Below, in pieces: positions 20,771-33,543 of a stretch of 64,000 bases of DNA. Source of the DNA: Rotaria sordida (Eukaryota; Rotifera; Eurotatoria; Philodinida; Philodinidae). The DNA lies in NCBI GenBank assembly GCA_905250125.1, contig CAJNOL010000016.1, positions 214,494-278,493 on the forward strand. The letters are read 5' to 3'. Positions within the stretch are counted from its first letter, which is position 1; every line of letters begins with the position of its first letter. The notes beneath the pieces are model-generated. The model searched no databases and was not told the origin of the DNA. It was given only the letters and a program-made list of their open reading frames with translations. The position numbers were made by a program, and so were the translations under genes.

Positions 20771-23226
20771 TCGAATATTCATTTACTTGTTTGATGATCA
20801 TTATTAGAACCATTATTAATTACTTCTATCATCATTGCTCTCTTGTCGACTTAGAGAGACTAATGGTGAGGGGCATCAAAAGCTAAATGACTCGTTAAAC
20901 GTTAACATTAACGAATCATGTGATACATGCTGTCCGTGTTTTTATTAACATTAATCTTTAGATAAAGCTACTTAAAGTTTACGTTAATTAATTTGCGTTA
21001 AAAATCGGTCCATCACAAATTCCATGTTTCTTTCAGCAAATTTCAAACCACATTAGGATTCAGCGAAGAACAAGATGTGATTGTTGCACAAGTGAACCGT
21101 TCTCTATTGGCCTAGCAATAGATATCGTATAGGAGATTATGAAACTTAAACACAGTGATGTAATTTCCAAAATCAATTTTATAGTGAATGCAAATAGATT
21201 AGCAGAACAACAAAGTCAGATCAGTCGAGTTTCTGATTGATAGACATCTATTAGTATTATAGATGAGACAAGAAAAAAATTACTTTGACGTGTAATTTCA
21301 TAAATTTCGTAGTGACCTCATTTTTCCAGTATATGTATAGAATGATAAATCCTCCAAATGAAAACAAATAGTAATATATCTTTGTATTGGGAATAATAAA
21401 TCCTTCTGATGGCGGCGTAGAATAATCTACCTTTATGCATAGAATAAGAAATATTTCTGATGGAAATCTTGAATAATATATCTTAAATTTGACATTTTGA
21501 GTAATTTAAAAGTTTTATAATCTCATAAACGATGAGTCCAGTTTGGCGATGTGCTTCTCACCGAGCTCACACCGTGGGTTTAACTCATATGTTATCTAGT
21601 GTAATACAGTATTTGATTCTCTATAAAATGAAGTATTGCAGAACTAAAACAAAAATCGACTTTTGTTAATTCATGTATTACAGTGTAATAGATTTTAAAT
21701 GTTTTGCTGCGAGATGCGAAAGAAAACTAAACAACACTTTTTATAAAGCACATATTGCTCTATAAAATTGGAAAGTTGAAAATTATTTCATATTTTGATT
21801 TGAATAAGTTATAATCCAAATATGACATAAGCGAAAACAAAATTTTGCACAGAAATCATTTTCAGTTCTTTCAAACATTGAATCACAGTAAATCACAGTG
21901 AAGCCAGACAATAACTCTGAATACATATTCAGAAAGATCCTATAATTTTGGTTCTAATAAAATTTTTAAAATTCTTATTTATTGTTTTTAAATGAACGAA
22001 TGTGTTATCTCAAGACGTTTGCAATAGGACTTAGAAAAAATAATATTCTACTGATTTTCAATTAATTTATTCATCTATCAAAAATCTCAAATTCACGAAA
22101 CATATGCAAATAGTTTCATACAATGAATGATAAAATATCATCGATTGGTGTATTTATTTTATGTAAACAATCACGAGATGGTTGTTTAAAAAAAATTAGT
22201 TATTAAAATTGAATTGTTATCAGAATTGAGAGAAATACTCCATTTTTACTTCATATAAGAGATGTTTTGCATGTGTATTATTATGATAGTTTTCTTTTTA
22301 CATGTAATCATACCATGCGTGTTGATTTTCCTTATCAAGGATCGTGGTTTGATTGATAATCGATAGATTATTATAGCCAGCAGTAAAGTTCATTTACTAA
22401 TGTCGGTGCAGGACTTAAAGATACTCAGTTAAAAAATGAATAAGTCGAGAACGCAAGCAGTTATTTTAAAACCAATAGTTTTCACAAAACATTCAAAAAC
22501 AATGTATGGAAGTGATCTGTTATTACGATGAAATTTTGATAACAAATAAGAAAATGTGCTCAAAAATCAATAAAATTTTATATTATTTGATCAAACAGGT
22601 ATACAATTTTTATTTACTCAGTGTTAGGATGTAAGAAGATAATCATTCAAATTTCTTCTTAAACTATATAGATCTCAAGTTTCTCTACCTACAAGACATG
22701 CCACAAACAAAATAGCATCGGAATGATAGACCATTTTTATAAATTTTTTTGAATATTTTAAGGAAATCATTGGTTTCAAAATGATTTTGTCCTACATATT
22801 ATCGAAGAAGAAGACGTTGCCATGTCTTCTCTTTCGATTGCTGAAAACCGCAGACTGCTAATTGCTTGCATTCTCGACTTATTCAATTTACAACCGAGTA
22901 CCTTTAAGCCCCCCGCCGACACTAGTTCAAGTTTCAATTTTTTGTGAGGGTAATGAATCAAGGGAGATGCCTTCTATTGCGATGAGGAACTTATTCAATT
23001 TTTTTCTTCTTCAAATTATTGCTCTTAGTTCGAATTAATCGTCTACATTGAATTCTACAAAATTCAAATGTGTACATTTAAGTATTGAAGAATAAAACAT
23101 ATAGGTGAAAAAACTTTTGTGTTATATTTATTTATATTTGAGAAAAAAAACGAAGGAAAGGCAAAGAAAAAAAAAACAGTGACTAGAATTAAACATGAAA
23201 TGTTTTATTTAAGTAATAATGAGTTT
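20771..23226. other. Gene-free stretch between LINE and nuclear receptor
   Basis: No supported gene. It contains a weak tandem triplication at 21333-21488 and an isolated GC-richer 65-bp patch at about 21535-21600. The rest is AT-rich without inverted repeats that I could align. Confidence 0.5.
21333..21488. repeat. Degenerate tandem repeat, unit about 53 bp, three copies
   Basis: Three successive blocks share ATAGAATAATAAATxxTTCTGATGG followed by GAATAATATATCTT-like DNA. Copies are at about 21333, 21386 and 21438. The divergence is considerable. Confidence 0.5.
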
Positions 23227-25255
23227 TTATATTGTTGTTTCACTAGATTTTGATCGATAAAGTTCCCAAAGAATTTTACCAACCGGTACATCATGTGTTA
23301 TACTTGGAAATAAAATACGTTGTACACTATTTGATGATATCTGATTCATCATTTGAATGATACCAATAAGTTGACTAAATTTTATTGAATATGTTGTTGC
23401 TGAATGAGACATTAAACTTGTACGTAATACAAAAAGAACATGTTCTTGACAAGCATCAATATGACTTTGATTAATTAATGGTTTAGCTATGAAAATAAGA
23501 AAATCCTAATTAATATCTTTTTACTTTGATTCTAAATCTACCTGAAGATTGATAAAGTGAAAGAGTCTTAACATAAGTATATTCATAAGCATCTAATGTA
23601 AGTGATCGTAATTTATAAATACAATCACATATACGTTGTATTTCTAGTTGATCTGTTTGTGTAAGTGTACTGTTTGTTAATTGAATAGCCATTATAGGTA
23701 CCATCCATTGACTTAAATTAACTATAAGAAGATAATGCCAATTATCTTCTAGAAGTGAACGCTAAAAGAACATAACAAATAGAAAAACTAAAATATTTGA
23801 TTATTCTAGCTGAATAGTATACTTGATCATCATTAGGAAGAATTTTAAATGAAGGCACTGTTTCTAACCAATTTGTTATAGTAAATAAAAGACGTGCTGC
23901 TGCTTCATATAATGTTATCTATTCAAATGAAGAATATGATTAATCAATAAATAAAATTAAGTTTATGTTTTTTTAATTACTTGATTAATGATAGTTGGGA
24001 ATGGATTGTAATTCTCGATTGTTGGTAAACAAGATAGTTGATGTTGTTGTGTTGGAAGAAGTTTAGATTTTCGATTAAAATGATTCGATATTGATGTAGT
24101 TGAAACATTTGCTATTGTTGGAGATGATGAACAAGCAACAGGCGGTGCTGTTGTTCCAGTTGAAGTCGGTAAAATCATATTGGAAACGCTGAGAATTTTC
24201 TGTTTTGCTTTACGTGGTCCACGTTCATGTTGTACCGCTATACAAACAAAAGTTTATTTTCTTTTTTTAATCGAGTAAAAATATCTAGTATATAATTACC
24301 ATCTTTATTCATATTAACTAAGAAACATCGAGCTAATCGACAAGATCGACATTGATTTCGATGAGTCTTATCAACAGGACATTTATCTTTCAATTCACCT
24401 TGAGCTTTACATACATAATGACGATGTCGATGAATACTTCGTTTGAAAAAACCTGAGCAACCTAAACGAATAAAATCGATTAAAAATATTCTATGATCAA
24501 AGTCGATAATAATAACTAGACAATTTCGAATATTATTTACACATAAATATAAAAACTTTTTGCAATCAGACATTATATAAGTAAAAATGAATATGTTGAT
24601 GTTCAATGAAACGGAATATGATTGGTTATCTTTCTTAGTTAATTGATTGTGTTCATTGGTACAATAAATTGCTTTCAAAAAAATTTCTCTATAATTTTTT
24701 GTAGTCTTTTTTTCTTTATACAAATAATGCTCAACTTTCTTTATAAAACCTACAGCATTGTATAAAAAAAAAAGATTTTTCAAATTATTAATTGTCCTTA
24801 GATTGTCAAACAAATCTTTCGCATGCGAATGAAGCAATACTAAAAATTATTTTACAATCGTTGTATCTTTAGCTTTTATAATCTATATTTCTAATATCCT
24901 ATCTGAAATATTTTTTTGAGGATTCTCAATAGAAAATATTCAAAAATGAGCCAATACGACCTCTAATGAACTTCAGCGCCAATGAAAAGATTAACTATTA
25001 ATTCATTACTATAATTATTTGAACTCAAAAACAAAACTAAAAATTAAAAAATTACCATCACAACTGTAGATTCCATAATGTTTTCCAGACGATCGATCAC
25101 CACATACGGCACATAAAACGTTCAACAAACGTTCACCTATGAGAATTAAAAAACAACATAGTTCTTTTCAATAAGATCAATTAACATATTGAAAAATGAT
25201 GATTGACTTTTTTATTAATTTTTTCAATGTTTCAACATTAAGTCTTACCTGGCAT
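23227..25255 (-). CDS. Tailless/TLX-type nuclear receptor (NR2E)
   Basis: Orphan nuclear receptor, a DNA-binding transcription factor. Seven exons: 25249-25255, 25056-25136, 24300-24461, 23981-24237, 23823-23918, 23542-23761, 23227-23486 (1083 nt, 360 aa, phases consistent). The first exon encodes only MPG. The zinc-finger domain starts at [15 protein letters not shown] and has the P-box [11 protein letters not shown]. The second finger ([20 protein letters not shown]) is followed by [17 protein letters not shown] and then [12 protein letters not shown], the signature of the Tailless/TLX group. A Ser/Thr-rich hinge follows. The ligand-binding domain is short and diverged ([57 protein letters not shown]), with no obvious AF-2 helix after it. 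In other animals this family acts in forebrain and eye neural progenitors, mainly as a repressor. Confidence 0.93.
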
Positions 25256-26952
25256 AATCGTTTAGAATATATAGATATATTTTTTTTTTCTCTTTTGTAG
25301 TTATAAACAAAAAAGAAAATACGTCGATAGCCTCCAGCAAAAATTACTTTTAAACACTTGACTAGAGAGATTGAGACTAGATCGAATGGATGTGTGCGTG
25401 TCTCACTAGCTTTTCCGTTTCAAATGATCTTCTGCTTCTTCTTATCACTACTTTCTTTTTCTCCTTTTTTTCTTCTTTTTTTTTATGCGTTTACTCTTTC
25501 CGTCTTTATTGTCTTCTCTCCTTTTTAGTAACAATTTAGTAAGCGTGAAGACAAAAAAAAACTATCTCTTCCATTTACATCTTTTCTTTCTATTCTAGAT
25601 TTTTTAACTATCAAATGTATTTAGAGAAAATACATCTCCCTTTAGTTTTTTTTTTTTTATTGATCATTCACTAACATATGTTTTTCTTTTTCTTTTTTTG
25701 CTCATAGAATATTATCAAAGAGATTAGACACTTTATGACGATTTGTTATCTTTTTGATAGATGTAGACACGCACGGCACATTAGTAAAATAACCGATTCT
25801 CGAATTTCTTTTTTATTCTATAAAAGCATCACGGCAATGTTATTCCAGGTAAATTATTTATTATTCATCTAGTACGAAAAAAAAAAACGTGAACAGTCCG
25901 AGAGAAGAGATCGATAATTGAAGATCCATTTGCTGCAATGAGTTTGTTTCTCTCATCACATATATATATATATCTAACTGTTTAGTCATTCGAGCAATTC
26001 TATTTGAAACAATAATGCTGAGTTTGTGACATACACTTCTTTTTTTTTTTTTTGAAGTCGTTTCATATTACATTGCAAACACGCATTGATATTAATGAAT
26101 AAATAATAAGAAAAATGTTCAGTTAGTTATTTTTTTTTCCTCTCTGTCGCTCATTTTTTTCACTTGTCATGGTTAACATAATGTGAGCATATATTTGCCA
26201 TTCCTCGTTCCATGATTTGTTAGAAAGGCAAGACACTTTTTGACTCAAACCAATGAGGAATAAGAAAAAAAAGAAAAAAGGATAAAAAAGACGAAGAAGA
26301 AAACTAGGCAGTCTAGTTACTCAACCAGAAGTAAAGCCTCAAGGCAGTGCAAAGTGAAAAACATTGTTTCTATATTTCCACGCGGATGGTCATTGACAAT
26401 GACTTGAAGAGTATAAAAAAAAGAGAATGTGTGTCTTTTTGACATGATCTATACGCGACAACCATTACTTATTCTCGGTTTCAAATATAAGAGAAAAAAA
26501 AAATACTCAAATAACTGCAGGCAATACAAGTGAATTTTTTCTCATAAAACTTAAAATGACAGTGATAAGTGACTAGAATCTTACTGGAATAGAAAGAAAA
26601 AAAAAAGGTACTCCAAACCCATTACGTTTCTTATATTCTTGAAACGAAAAATTTGAATTGTGTGCAAAAAAAGAAAATAGATAACTGTTGATACAAGATA
26701 AAACAATTGGAAATAAAATAAGCATCGATTAATAAATCACAGACAGACAAATTTTAGTTGTCTTTATATAACTTCATAAATTTCTAGACCAAGTATTTTA
26801 TTCATCAATTATTATTTCTATTGAAAGATCAACTTGTTTTTCAAACAATGGATAAATTAAAAAAATGTTTGTATATACTTTTCTATTTTTTTTAGGTTTT
26901 CTTTTCGATGGTAATAGCTAGCAAAAATATGAAAATATACTTTTGCAATTGA
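25256..26952. other. Upstream region of the nuclear receptor
   Basis: No gene. It has polypyrimidine runs (TTTCTTTTTC around 25430-25520 and 25680-25700), a short (AT)n at about 25962-25974, and many poly-A or poly-T runs. It probably holds promoter and enhancer DNA of the receptor gene, but no motif could be fixed. Confidence 0.4.
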
Positions 26953-27447
26953 AAGGATTCTCTATTAAGATTGGTAGGCCCAGAGACTTCAACAAAACTG
27001 CTTGAATGAGGATCTGCAGAAAAGCAAGATCATCAAAAACTAGCTTTCTGACTTCCATTCAAAGATTTTATTTGATAGAATAAATAATTCTGAACAAGAT
27101 GTCTCATCTCCGATCTCTCCATGGCTTTCTTTCGTCGAGTTGCATTCAATTTACAGACAGTGCAAGAAGCATATTTCTCTTCTTTTTATTGAAGATTTCA
27201 ATGCTTTTGCCATGTTTGACATTTTAGAGCCCTTTGTAAATTGCATGTTGTCCGATGAAGGAAAGTTATGAAGAGATCTGAAGCATCTCATCTTGCTCAG
27301 AATTATTTGTTCTATCAAATAAAATCTTTTCTTAAAAACTTTGAATGGAAGCCAGAAAGTTAGCTTTGAAGGTCTTGATTTTCCGCAGACTCTCATTCAA
27401 ACAGAATTGTTAGAGTCTTCGAGCCTACTAATTCTAATAGAGAATTC
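26953..27447. repeat. Foldback element, about 495 bp
   Basis: The left end GATTCTCTATTAAGATTGGTAGGC pairs with GCCTACTAATTCTAATAGAGAATTC at the right. The arms continue through TTTTATTTGATAGAA/TTCTATCAAATAAAA and GACTTCCATTCAAAG/CTTTGAATGGAAG. Divergence between arms is low to moderate. Minus-strand frames inside are by-products of the palindrome. Confidence 0.75.
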
Positions 27448-28858
27448 TATTAGTTACACAAATGTTTTTTCATATTCTTGCTAACTATTATCATCAAGAA
27501 GAAAACATAAAAATACAACTGCTCTAAACTTGTCCGCTAGTACAGGAGTGAAAACCGGTTCGATCATCATTGAGTAATTTATTTTACTTAAGCAAAGATC
27601 ACAGAAGTGAAAAATAATATTGTTTTATTAAAAGAATTTGTTTTTAATGAAAATTCATCTACAGATGATGATGAATTATATTGATAAAATAAGTGAATAC
27701 ATGGATAGGAAAATGAATTATTAGAAAAGGTGAACGTGTTTTATCTTGATGGACAAAGCATTCATGTACGCATCCATAATTACAACGTTTGACATCAACA
27801 CTGCGTTTCATCCCAACGTCATCAACAACAACAAAAGTATATTTATCGAAATTGATCAAATTTTGAAAGCAGAAAGACCTCAAGTGAATTGCCTTTTTTG
27901 TTGCTGTTCATGGAAGAAATTGGATAGTCTACTTTTTCATATAAAATCAAAGCTTGAAAACCGTACTATAACTATGAAAGTATATGCCAGATGTCGATTA
28001 GCTTGAGTTCGAGTCCGATTGAGAAAGGTCGTATCCATGCAAGACACTACAATAATGATTTAAATATGTTTACGATATCTGTTGATCATATCAGGCAAGC
28101 ATATATATATTTATTGAGCAAGAACAAAGAATTATTTTAATTGGTGAAAAACAATATAGTCATTCATGCATATAAAACAGATTTGCATTGAACCATTTAT
28201 TTATTATATATCTATGCACATGATTATCTTAATTCAAATGTTATAATAGAAACTATCTATGAGGAAAAAATTTTAATATTGTCAAAAAATGATTTTGCTA
28301 TCTGCTGTCACAATATCGGTACGATTTATTATAAGATAGGTAAAAATTCAAATCTTTCTCAACGCATTGCTAAAATTAGATAATCTTCGTTACATCCGAA
28401 TTATTCGAATCTAAACTGCAGCATGTTTAACATTATGGAATTTTTCTCTATCAATCTGTTTTTTCCACATCTTACACTACAGGGTCAAAATAATGATCTA
28501 CTGATGAAATCAGTCTTCTCTTGACAATAAAAGTTTGATTGAATTAAAACCTATGGAGATCATTTTATTTAGTTTTTTTTTTATTTTAATTGAAATGGAT
28601 GTAAATGGCTCTCGATCACAAAAAAAGGAAACAAAGAAAAATAAGACGAAAAAAAGTGTTTAAAATCGACATCGACAAAAATCGACTTATCAAATCGGCA
28701 TATTTGATTGATTTATTTATTCATTCGTTCCAAAATTTGATTCTCGGTGAAAATCATCATCAGGTCGAATTAAACTTGATGGTGTTGCCGATATTAAAGA
28801 TGAAACACTTGTTGTTTTTTTCTTTTTCTCTATGAACACATAAATAAAATAATGAATA
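27448..28858. other. Intergenic, no supported gene
   Basis: A minus-strand frame (27659-27883) has four Cys spaced as NYGCVHECFVHQ and a hydrophobic tail, faintly like the end of a Ly6-type GPI protein. No upstream exons, signal peptide or complete Cys pattern could be found, so I do not call it a gene. The remainder is AT-rich. Confidence 0.3.
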
Positions 28859-29443
28859 TCAATTAAAAAGTATCATTGTCAAAAAAAAAACTTGTTTTTT
28901 TTTACTTTGTTGATCACGTCCTAATTGTCGTCGTTGTCGGTTATTATTGTTATTATTCTTGCCACGTATTGTATTTTTTTTCTTGTTATTTAAACGACCC
29001 GTAATGTATTTCGTCTTTTTCTTTCGTGCATCGGCAGATGGTAAATTCTTTTTTGTTCTACTTGTTCCTCGTGATGCATTTGTTGAACGTCCATGTCGAA
29101 CTGCACTATTATTTAGTGCATGAACATTTCGGATTGATGATCGACTCTTGTTATTACTACCTAATAAACTTCGTTTATGATTATTAGTACTCAAACGACT
29201 ACGTGTTGTTGAAATAGCACGAATAGAAGAATGAGTACGATTACGTGCATTGGTTTGTTTGTTGTTCGTGTTACTATTTCGAGTTGTTGATGGTCGTTTT
29301 TGAATTCTATCAATTATTCATAGAATAAATATGATCATGGACAATAGAAATATTTACGATGTACGTCCAACATTTTTTGCTTTGGTTATTCGACCACGAA
29401 CTTGTTGTGTAGTATTTTGATTGTTACTGGTTGATCGAGCCAT
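28859..29443 (-). CDS. Very basic Asn/Arg/Lys-rich protein
   Basis: Two exons, 29358-29443 and 28859-29306, are joined by a 51-bp GT..AG intron with matching phase (177 aa). The start is MARSTSNNQNTTQQVRGRIT. The whole protein is disordered and strongly positive, with RTKKNLPSADARKKKTKY, GRLNNKKKNTIRGKNNNNNN and RQRRQLGRDQQSKKKQ. It then ends in a short hydrophobic FFLTMILFN that may be read-through into a missed final intron. The composition suggests a nucleic-acid-binding nuclear protein (inference). No domain or family is recognised. Confidence 0.5.
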
Positions 29444-29723
29444 TTTTTTCCAATACAACAATAGAATATAGTAGTTCTTGTTTATGATAGATTAGACGAA
29501 AAACAGAAGATATTTGATGGTAAAATTTTTGATTAAAATGAGAATGAATGTTTGATATATACACAGAGAGAGAGAATGTGTGAGTGAATTAGTATCGAGG
29601 CAACTGTGGTGAATTAGTAAATAAAGCGCGTAAAAAAGCTTTGAATGAAAAAAGAATTATAAACGCGCCCTACATCATTATTATTCAGACATAATTAGTT
29701 TTTTTTTCTTTTCAAAGATATAG
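29444..29723. other. 5' flank of the basic-protein gene
   Basis: AT-rich, no gene. It carries a short (AG)n near 29563 and leads directly into the foldback elements. Confidence 0.4.
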
Positions 29724-30425
29724 TACTGGCCAAAAACATAAGATCAACGCATTTTTCGATTTTTTTTCTACGATACCAAGCATTTAACTCAAATCCAAAT
29801 AGTGGTTAGAAAAACTAATGAAGTTCTCTATCAAATGCATCTCATACTGAAATTTCAAGAATCCTCTATGAGAGAAAGGTTTCTAAAAAAATCAAACACG
29901 GTAGTTTTCAGAGCCTAGAAGTCTGTATGAAAACTTATTTTTAAGAATATTATCTTAAAGCGCACAGAATTCTGAATAAAGTGGTTGCCGTATTTCCTAC
30001 GATCTTCCCCTAAGAAGTTATAAGTATCATAAAAAAAAAGCAAAAAGAAACAATTTTTAGCAATGCTACGATAAATTTCGGTTTTTTTTCAATTTTTTGT
30101 GATACTTATAACTTTTTACGAGAAGGTCATAGGAAATGGAGAAATCCCTCATATTAATTATAATTTTGTGCTCTTTAAGATGATACTCTTAAAAATTAAT
30201 TTTCGTAGTCTTCGGAGATCTGAAAACTACCGTGTTTGGGTTACCAGAAATGTTCTTCTCATACTTTATCTACGAAATTTTTGTACGAAATGTATTTGAT
30301 AGAGAACTTTATTAGCTATTCAAATCACTATTTAGATTTAAGTTAAATGTTTGGTATTGTGGAAAACAAAACTCAAAAAATGCGTTGATCTTATATTTTT
30401 GATTTTCATATGTATCAAAATACTG
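29724..30425. repeat. Foldback element, family A copy 1
   Basis: The ends read TACTGGCCAAAAACATAAGA and, inverted, ACCAGTATTTTGATAC...AAATATAAGATC. Both continue with AACGCATTTTT, then ACGATACCAAGCATTTAACT and CACGGTAGTTTTCAG. The arms are about 330 bp each around an A-rich loop. Related copies lie at 46701-47165 and 54128-55368. TA is adjacent to both ends, and the CTGGCCAAAAA end recalls Tc1-type termini. No transposase. Confidence 0.75.
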
Positions 30426-30449
30426 GTAAATAATCAATCTACTTACTAA

Positions 30450-31178
30450 TATCTGTAACGGATGATCGAAAAGTTTTTAGACAAAATGTGTGTCCATATT
30501 TGACCTGCTAGAAAATATCAAAAGCTATGAGTTAGGATTAAAATCTTGTGTTCTTTTGGAATATGAGCTTAGAAATTTTGTTCGAAAGTAGTGAAATAGC
30601 ATTTAAAAATTCAAAAAAATTAGTTTGGACGGAAAATTTTTTTATTTTTACTATTGCGATTTGAAACTAAAAGTTGAGATCTTTATTTACATATTAGCCT
30701 GTAGATCGGAGCGTTCTGCATAAAATGCACTATTTGAAGGTTTTTTTTTGTCTTTCGACAAGACACTTCAATTTTCGCTTTTTCCTAAATACTCATTTTT
30801 TGAAAAAATCGACAACCGATTTACTTTGAAAGAAGCTCTTGAAAAAATGGCTGTGAAAAAATTACAACTTACTTCAATATCACATTTTATAAAGAAGTGT
30901 CTGCTGTACAAAACGGCCGACTCTGACAACTTTTCGCATGTTCAAAAAGAGACTTATAGAGTAAATAAAAATCTGTTCGTTCAGCATTAAAAATAATTTT
31001 TCAGATCTTTCAAAGAGTCTTTCACTACTCTTAAACAAAAATCGACACAACAGTATCTAAGATCATATTGAAAGAATCACAAACTTTTCGTCCTAACTCA
31101 TAACTTTTAATACTTTCCAGCAGATCAAAAGTGAAGAAACATCTTGTATAAAAATTTTCCGATCATCTGTTAGAGTTA
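30450..31178. repeat. Foldback element adjoining family A copy 1
   Basis: The left arm starts near TCTGTAACGGATGATCGAAAAG and pairs with CTTTTCGTCC...CCGATCATCTGTTAGAGTT at the right. CTATGAGTTAGGATTAAAA pairs with TAACTCATAACTTTTAA. The centre near 30810 contains short unrecognised frames. It is about 730 bp and distinct in sequence from the preceding element. Confidence 0.65.
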
Positions 31179-31479
31179 AAACCTGTCTAAATAACTCTTG
31201 TAGCAAATGAGTTTATAATTCATCATATTTCTAATCGACAAATATAAAGAAGTTAGTTAAATGACAAAAATACAAGAACAAAGAATATATATATATAATC
31301 TTTCTTTTTTTTTTCACATACACAAAAATTGCCTATCAAAAAAATCTTTTGTTTTTCCCATTCACTATGTTTTACAATGAAACAAAAAAAAAGAACAGGA
31401 AAAGAGTAAGCAATGGCAAGCATGTATAATACACAAAATAGATTTACATGCCAAGTTTTTTCGTTTATTATTAAGATAA

Positions 31480-33543
31480 TTAATGTTGTTGATCATCATT
31501 TAAATTATTATTTTTATTATTATTGTTATTCGTTGTCGTAGCAACATTAAAAGAAAAAGCACCCGTTGTTTTTGACGGTGATGTTACTGTATTATTTGTA
31601 ACATTTTCAGGAGTAATTTTGAACTTTTTGCTATGAATATCATCATCATCATCATCATTTGTTTCTTTTGTTAAAGCATGTTCAGGTGATAATGATCGTT
31701 TATTATTAACTGATGTAAACATTGTTGGCCATGGACTATGTTCAGTTGATTTTAATACAGTTGATTCTTGATTTATTTCTATTGTCGATTGTGAATTAAA
31801 ATTAAATTTCACAATAATTGCTGTCATATTATCACAGCCAGTACCATCACCACTTGTATTTGGTGCAAGACAATGTGTAAATAACTAAATATTCATACAT
31901 GTAGTTCTTTTCTTTTTATTGCACACATCAGAGACCATCACAGAGAACTTTTTTTCCACTCCACCCTGTCCTTAGCGTAGGGCAGAGCGCTCTCAGAACA
32001 TATAAACTGAGGTCGACTATGGAATGTTTTGTTAACTGAACGAAAAAAATTTAAGAATTACTGTCATTTTAATTTATTATTGCATGATTACATGACATCA
32101 ATTGCATATTCATACAAAAACAAGATATTCATCAATGAAAATAAGGATTTCTTGGGACTGAGTATCATGATTTAATTGAGTCGAAGTCTTTCATCACCTT
32201 TAAGTAGCAGATCGAGATTCATTTTTTTATTATTTGTTAGACGTGCCTATAATTCGATAAAAGGTGTCGAATCTTCTCGAAATTGAAAGAGTTTGCATTG
32301 AATAGTGATGAATTAGAATAAGTGTGACATACATAAGTTCTAATGAAATTATCAATTTATGAAAAAACATTAGCAAGACAAACTGTTTTGCTCAGCTCTG
32401 ATGACAGTCTCTGATACACACATATTAAAACTTAAACTTACTTCTTCACATATTTGTGATAAAGTTTTCTTTTCCAAACGTGTACGTACAAAATCAACAA
32501 CATCTTGACTTGACATAAAATTCCATATACCATCACATGCAATTACCATAAATTCATCTTGATCTTCAAGTGTTAGTGTACGTATATCAGGTAAAGCAGT
32601 TATAGCTTGTTCTTCAGGTGGTAATTTAGAAGTTTTTTTATATGCATGATCACCAATAGCTCGAGATAAATTAAGACCACCTAGAATTTTTTGTTTAAAT
32701 TTCTGTTTCTTAAAAGAATAAATTATAAAAAAACAAACAAACCTGAAACACGTCCATCTAATGTTACTTTATAACCAGCTTTTTCTATTCGAGCACGTTC
32801 TTGAGGATCTTCTGGTTTATGATCTATATAAAAATAATTATTAATTGATAATAAAAGAGATTAAATATACTAACCAATACTCATTTCAATCGCACGACCA
32901 TTACGACATACAACACATCGAGAATCACCGGCATTAGCAACAAATAATTGTTTATCACGTAGAAGAGTAACAACAGCCGTACATCCACTTGATGAACCTG
33001 GATCACTATTCATATCAAGCATTTTACCTAAGTCTGTATCATTTTCATCATCTAGAAAAAAAAAATATTTTTTTATTTTAAATAATTAAATTATTTAATT
33101 ACCAATATCTTCTTCGTCTTCGTCTTCATTATCATCAGCATCTTCTTCTTGTTGTTCTTCATTCTATTAAAAATGAAATAAGTATTAACAAATAAAATAA
33201 ATAAATACATAAATACTTGATTTTCTTTGACATCATCTTCACTATCATCATTATGTTTCCTTTTCTTTGTATGTCGATTTAAAATAGCCATTATTGATTT
33301 TTTCATACTATTAAAACAAAGATAGAAGATAGAAGAAAAGTAATTGTTAGAAAATTGAAATTTTAATTTACTTACAGTTTTTTAATTTCTACTGCTTTAC
33401 TTGATTCTCTTTGTTTGTCTTCCTCTTCCGCTTCTTCTTCTGTTCCTTGTTCTTCTTCTTCTTCTTTATCTTCTTCACCAACGACATTTTCGTCATCGTC
33501 TTCATTATCTTCAGCTTCATCACCACTTGTCTCATCTTCTGAT
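31480..33543 (-). CDS. PPM1G: PPM1G-type PP2C protein phosphatase, N-terminus not found
   Basis: Metal-dependent Ser/Thr phosphatase of the PPM1G/FIN13 type. Exons found: 33376-33543, 33217-33307, 33103-33163, 32875-33051, 32743-32823, 32442-32680, 31480-31884. The first three encode the long acidic insert typical of this subfamily ([20 protein letters not shown]) with a basic NRHTKKRKH. The catalytic half follows: [56 protein letters not shown] and [12 protein letters not shown], including the metal-binding Asp of ACDG and of GCDN. The tail is disordered with KKFKI. The first exon starts in mid-codon, so upstream exons are required. The MEDAH segment with two metal ligands was not seen up to 38888. 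Those exons may lie in or beyond the 35676-35775 gap; otherwise the gene is truncated. Confidence 0.88.
31919..32428. repeat. Foldback element in a PPM1G intron
   Basis: GCACACATCAGAGACCATCA near 31920 pairs with the inverted TGACAGTCTCTGATACACAC near 32405. It enlarges an intron to 557 bp, while other introns of the gene are 47-68 bp. Only the terminal 30-40 bp align well. Confidence 0.5.

Noticed and set aside
21535-21600. Possible hammerhead ribozyme (CGATGAGTCC)
   Set aside because: The CUGAUGA core lacks its first bases, there is no matching CGAAA strand, and stems I and III do not form.
24238-24837. 199-codon minus-strand frame as one receptor exon
   Set aside because: Only 24300-24461 is coding; the rest is intron, shown by the acceptor before GCSGFFKRS and the donor after NMNKD.
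27659-27883. Possible Ly6/three-finger protein C-terminus
   Set aside because: There are only four Cys, no signal peptide, no upstream exon with the expected Cys pattern, and no clear GPI site.
28605-28835. Plus-strand Lys-rich frame near the basic-protein gene
   Set aside because: It starts in an A-rich run, has no domain or splice support, and is followed by poly-T artefacts.
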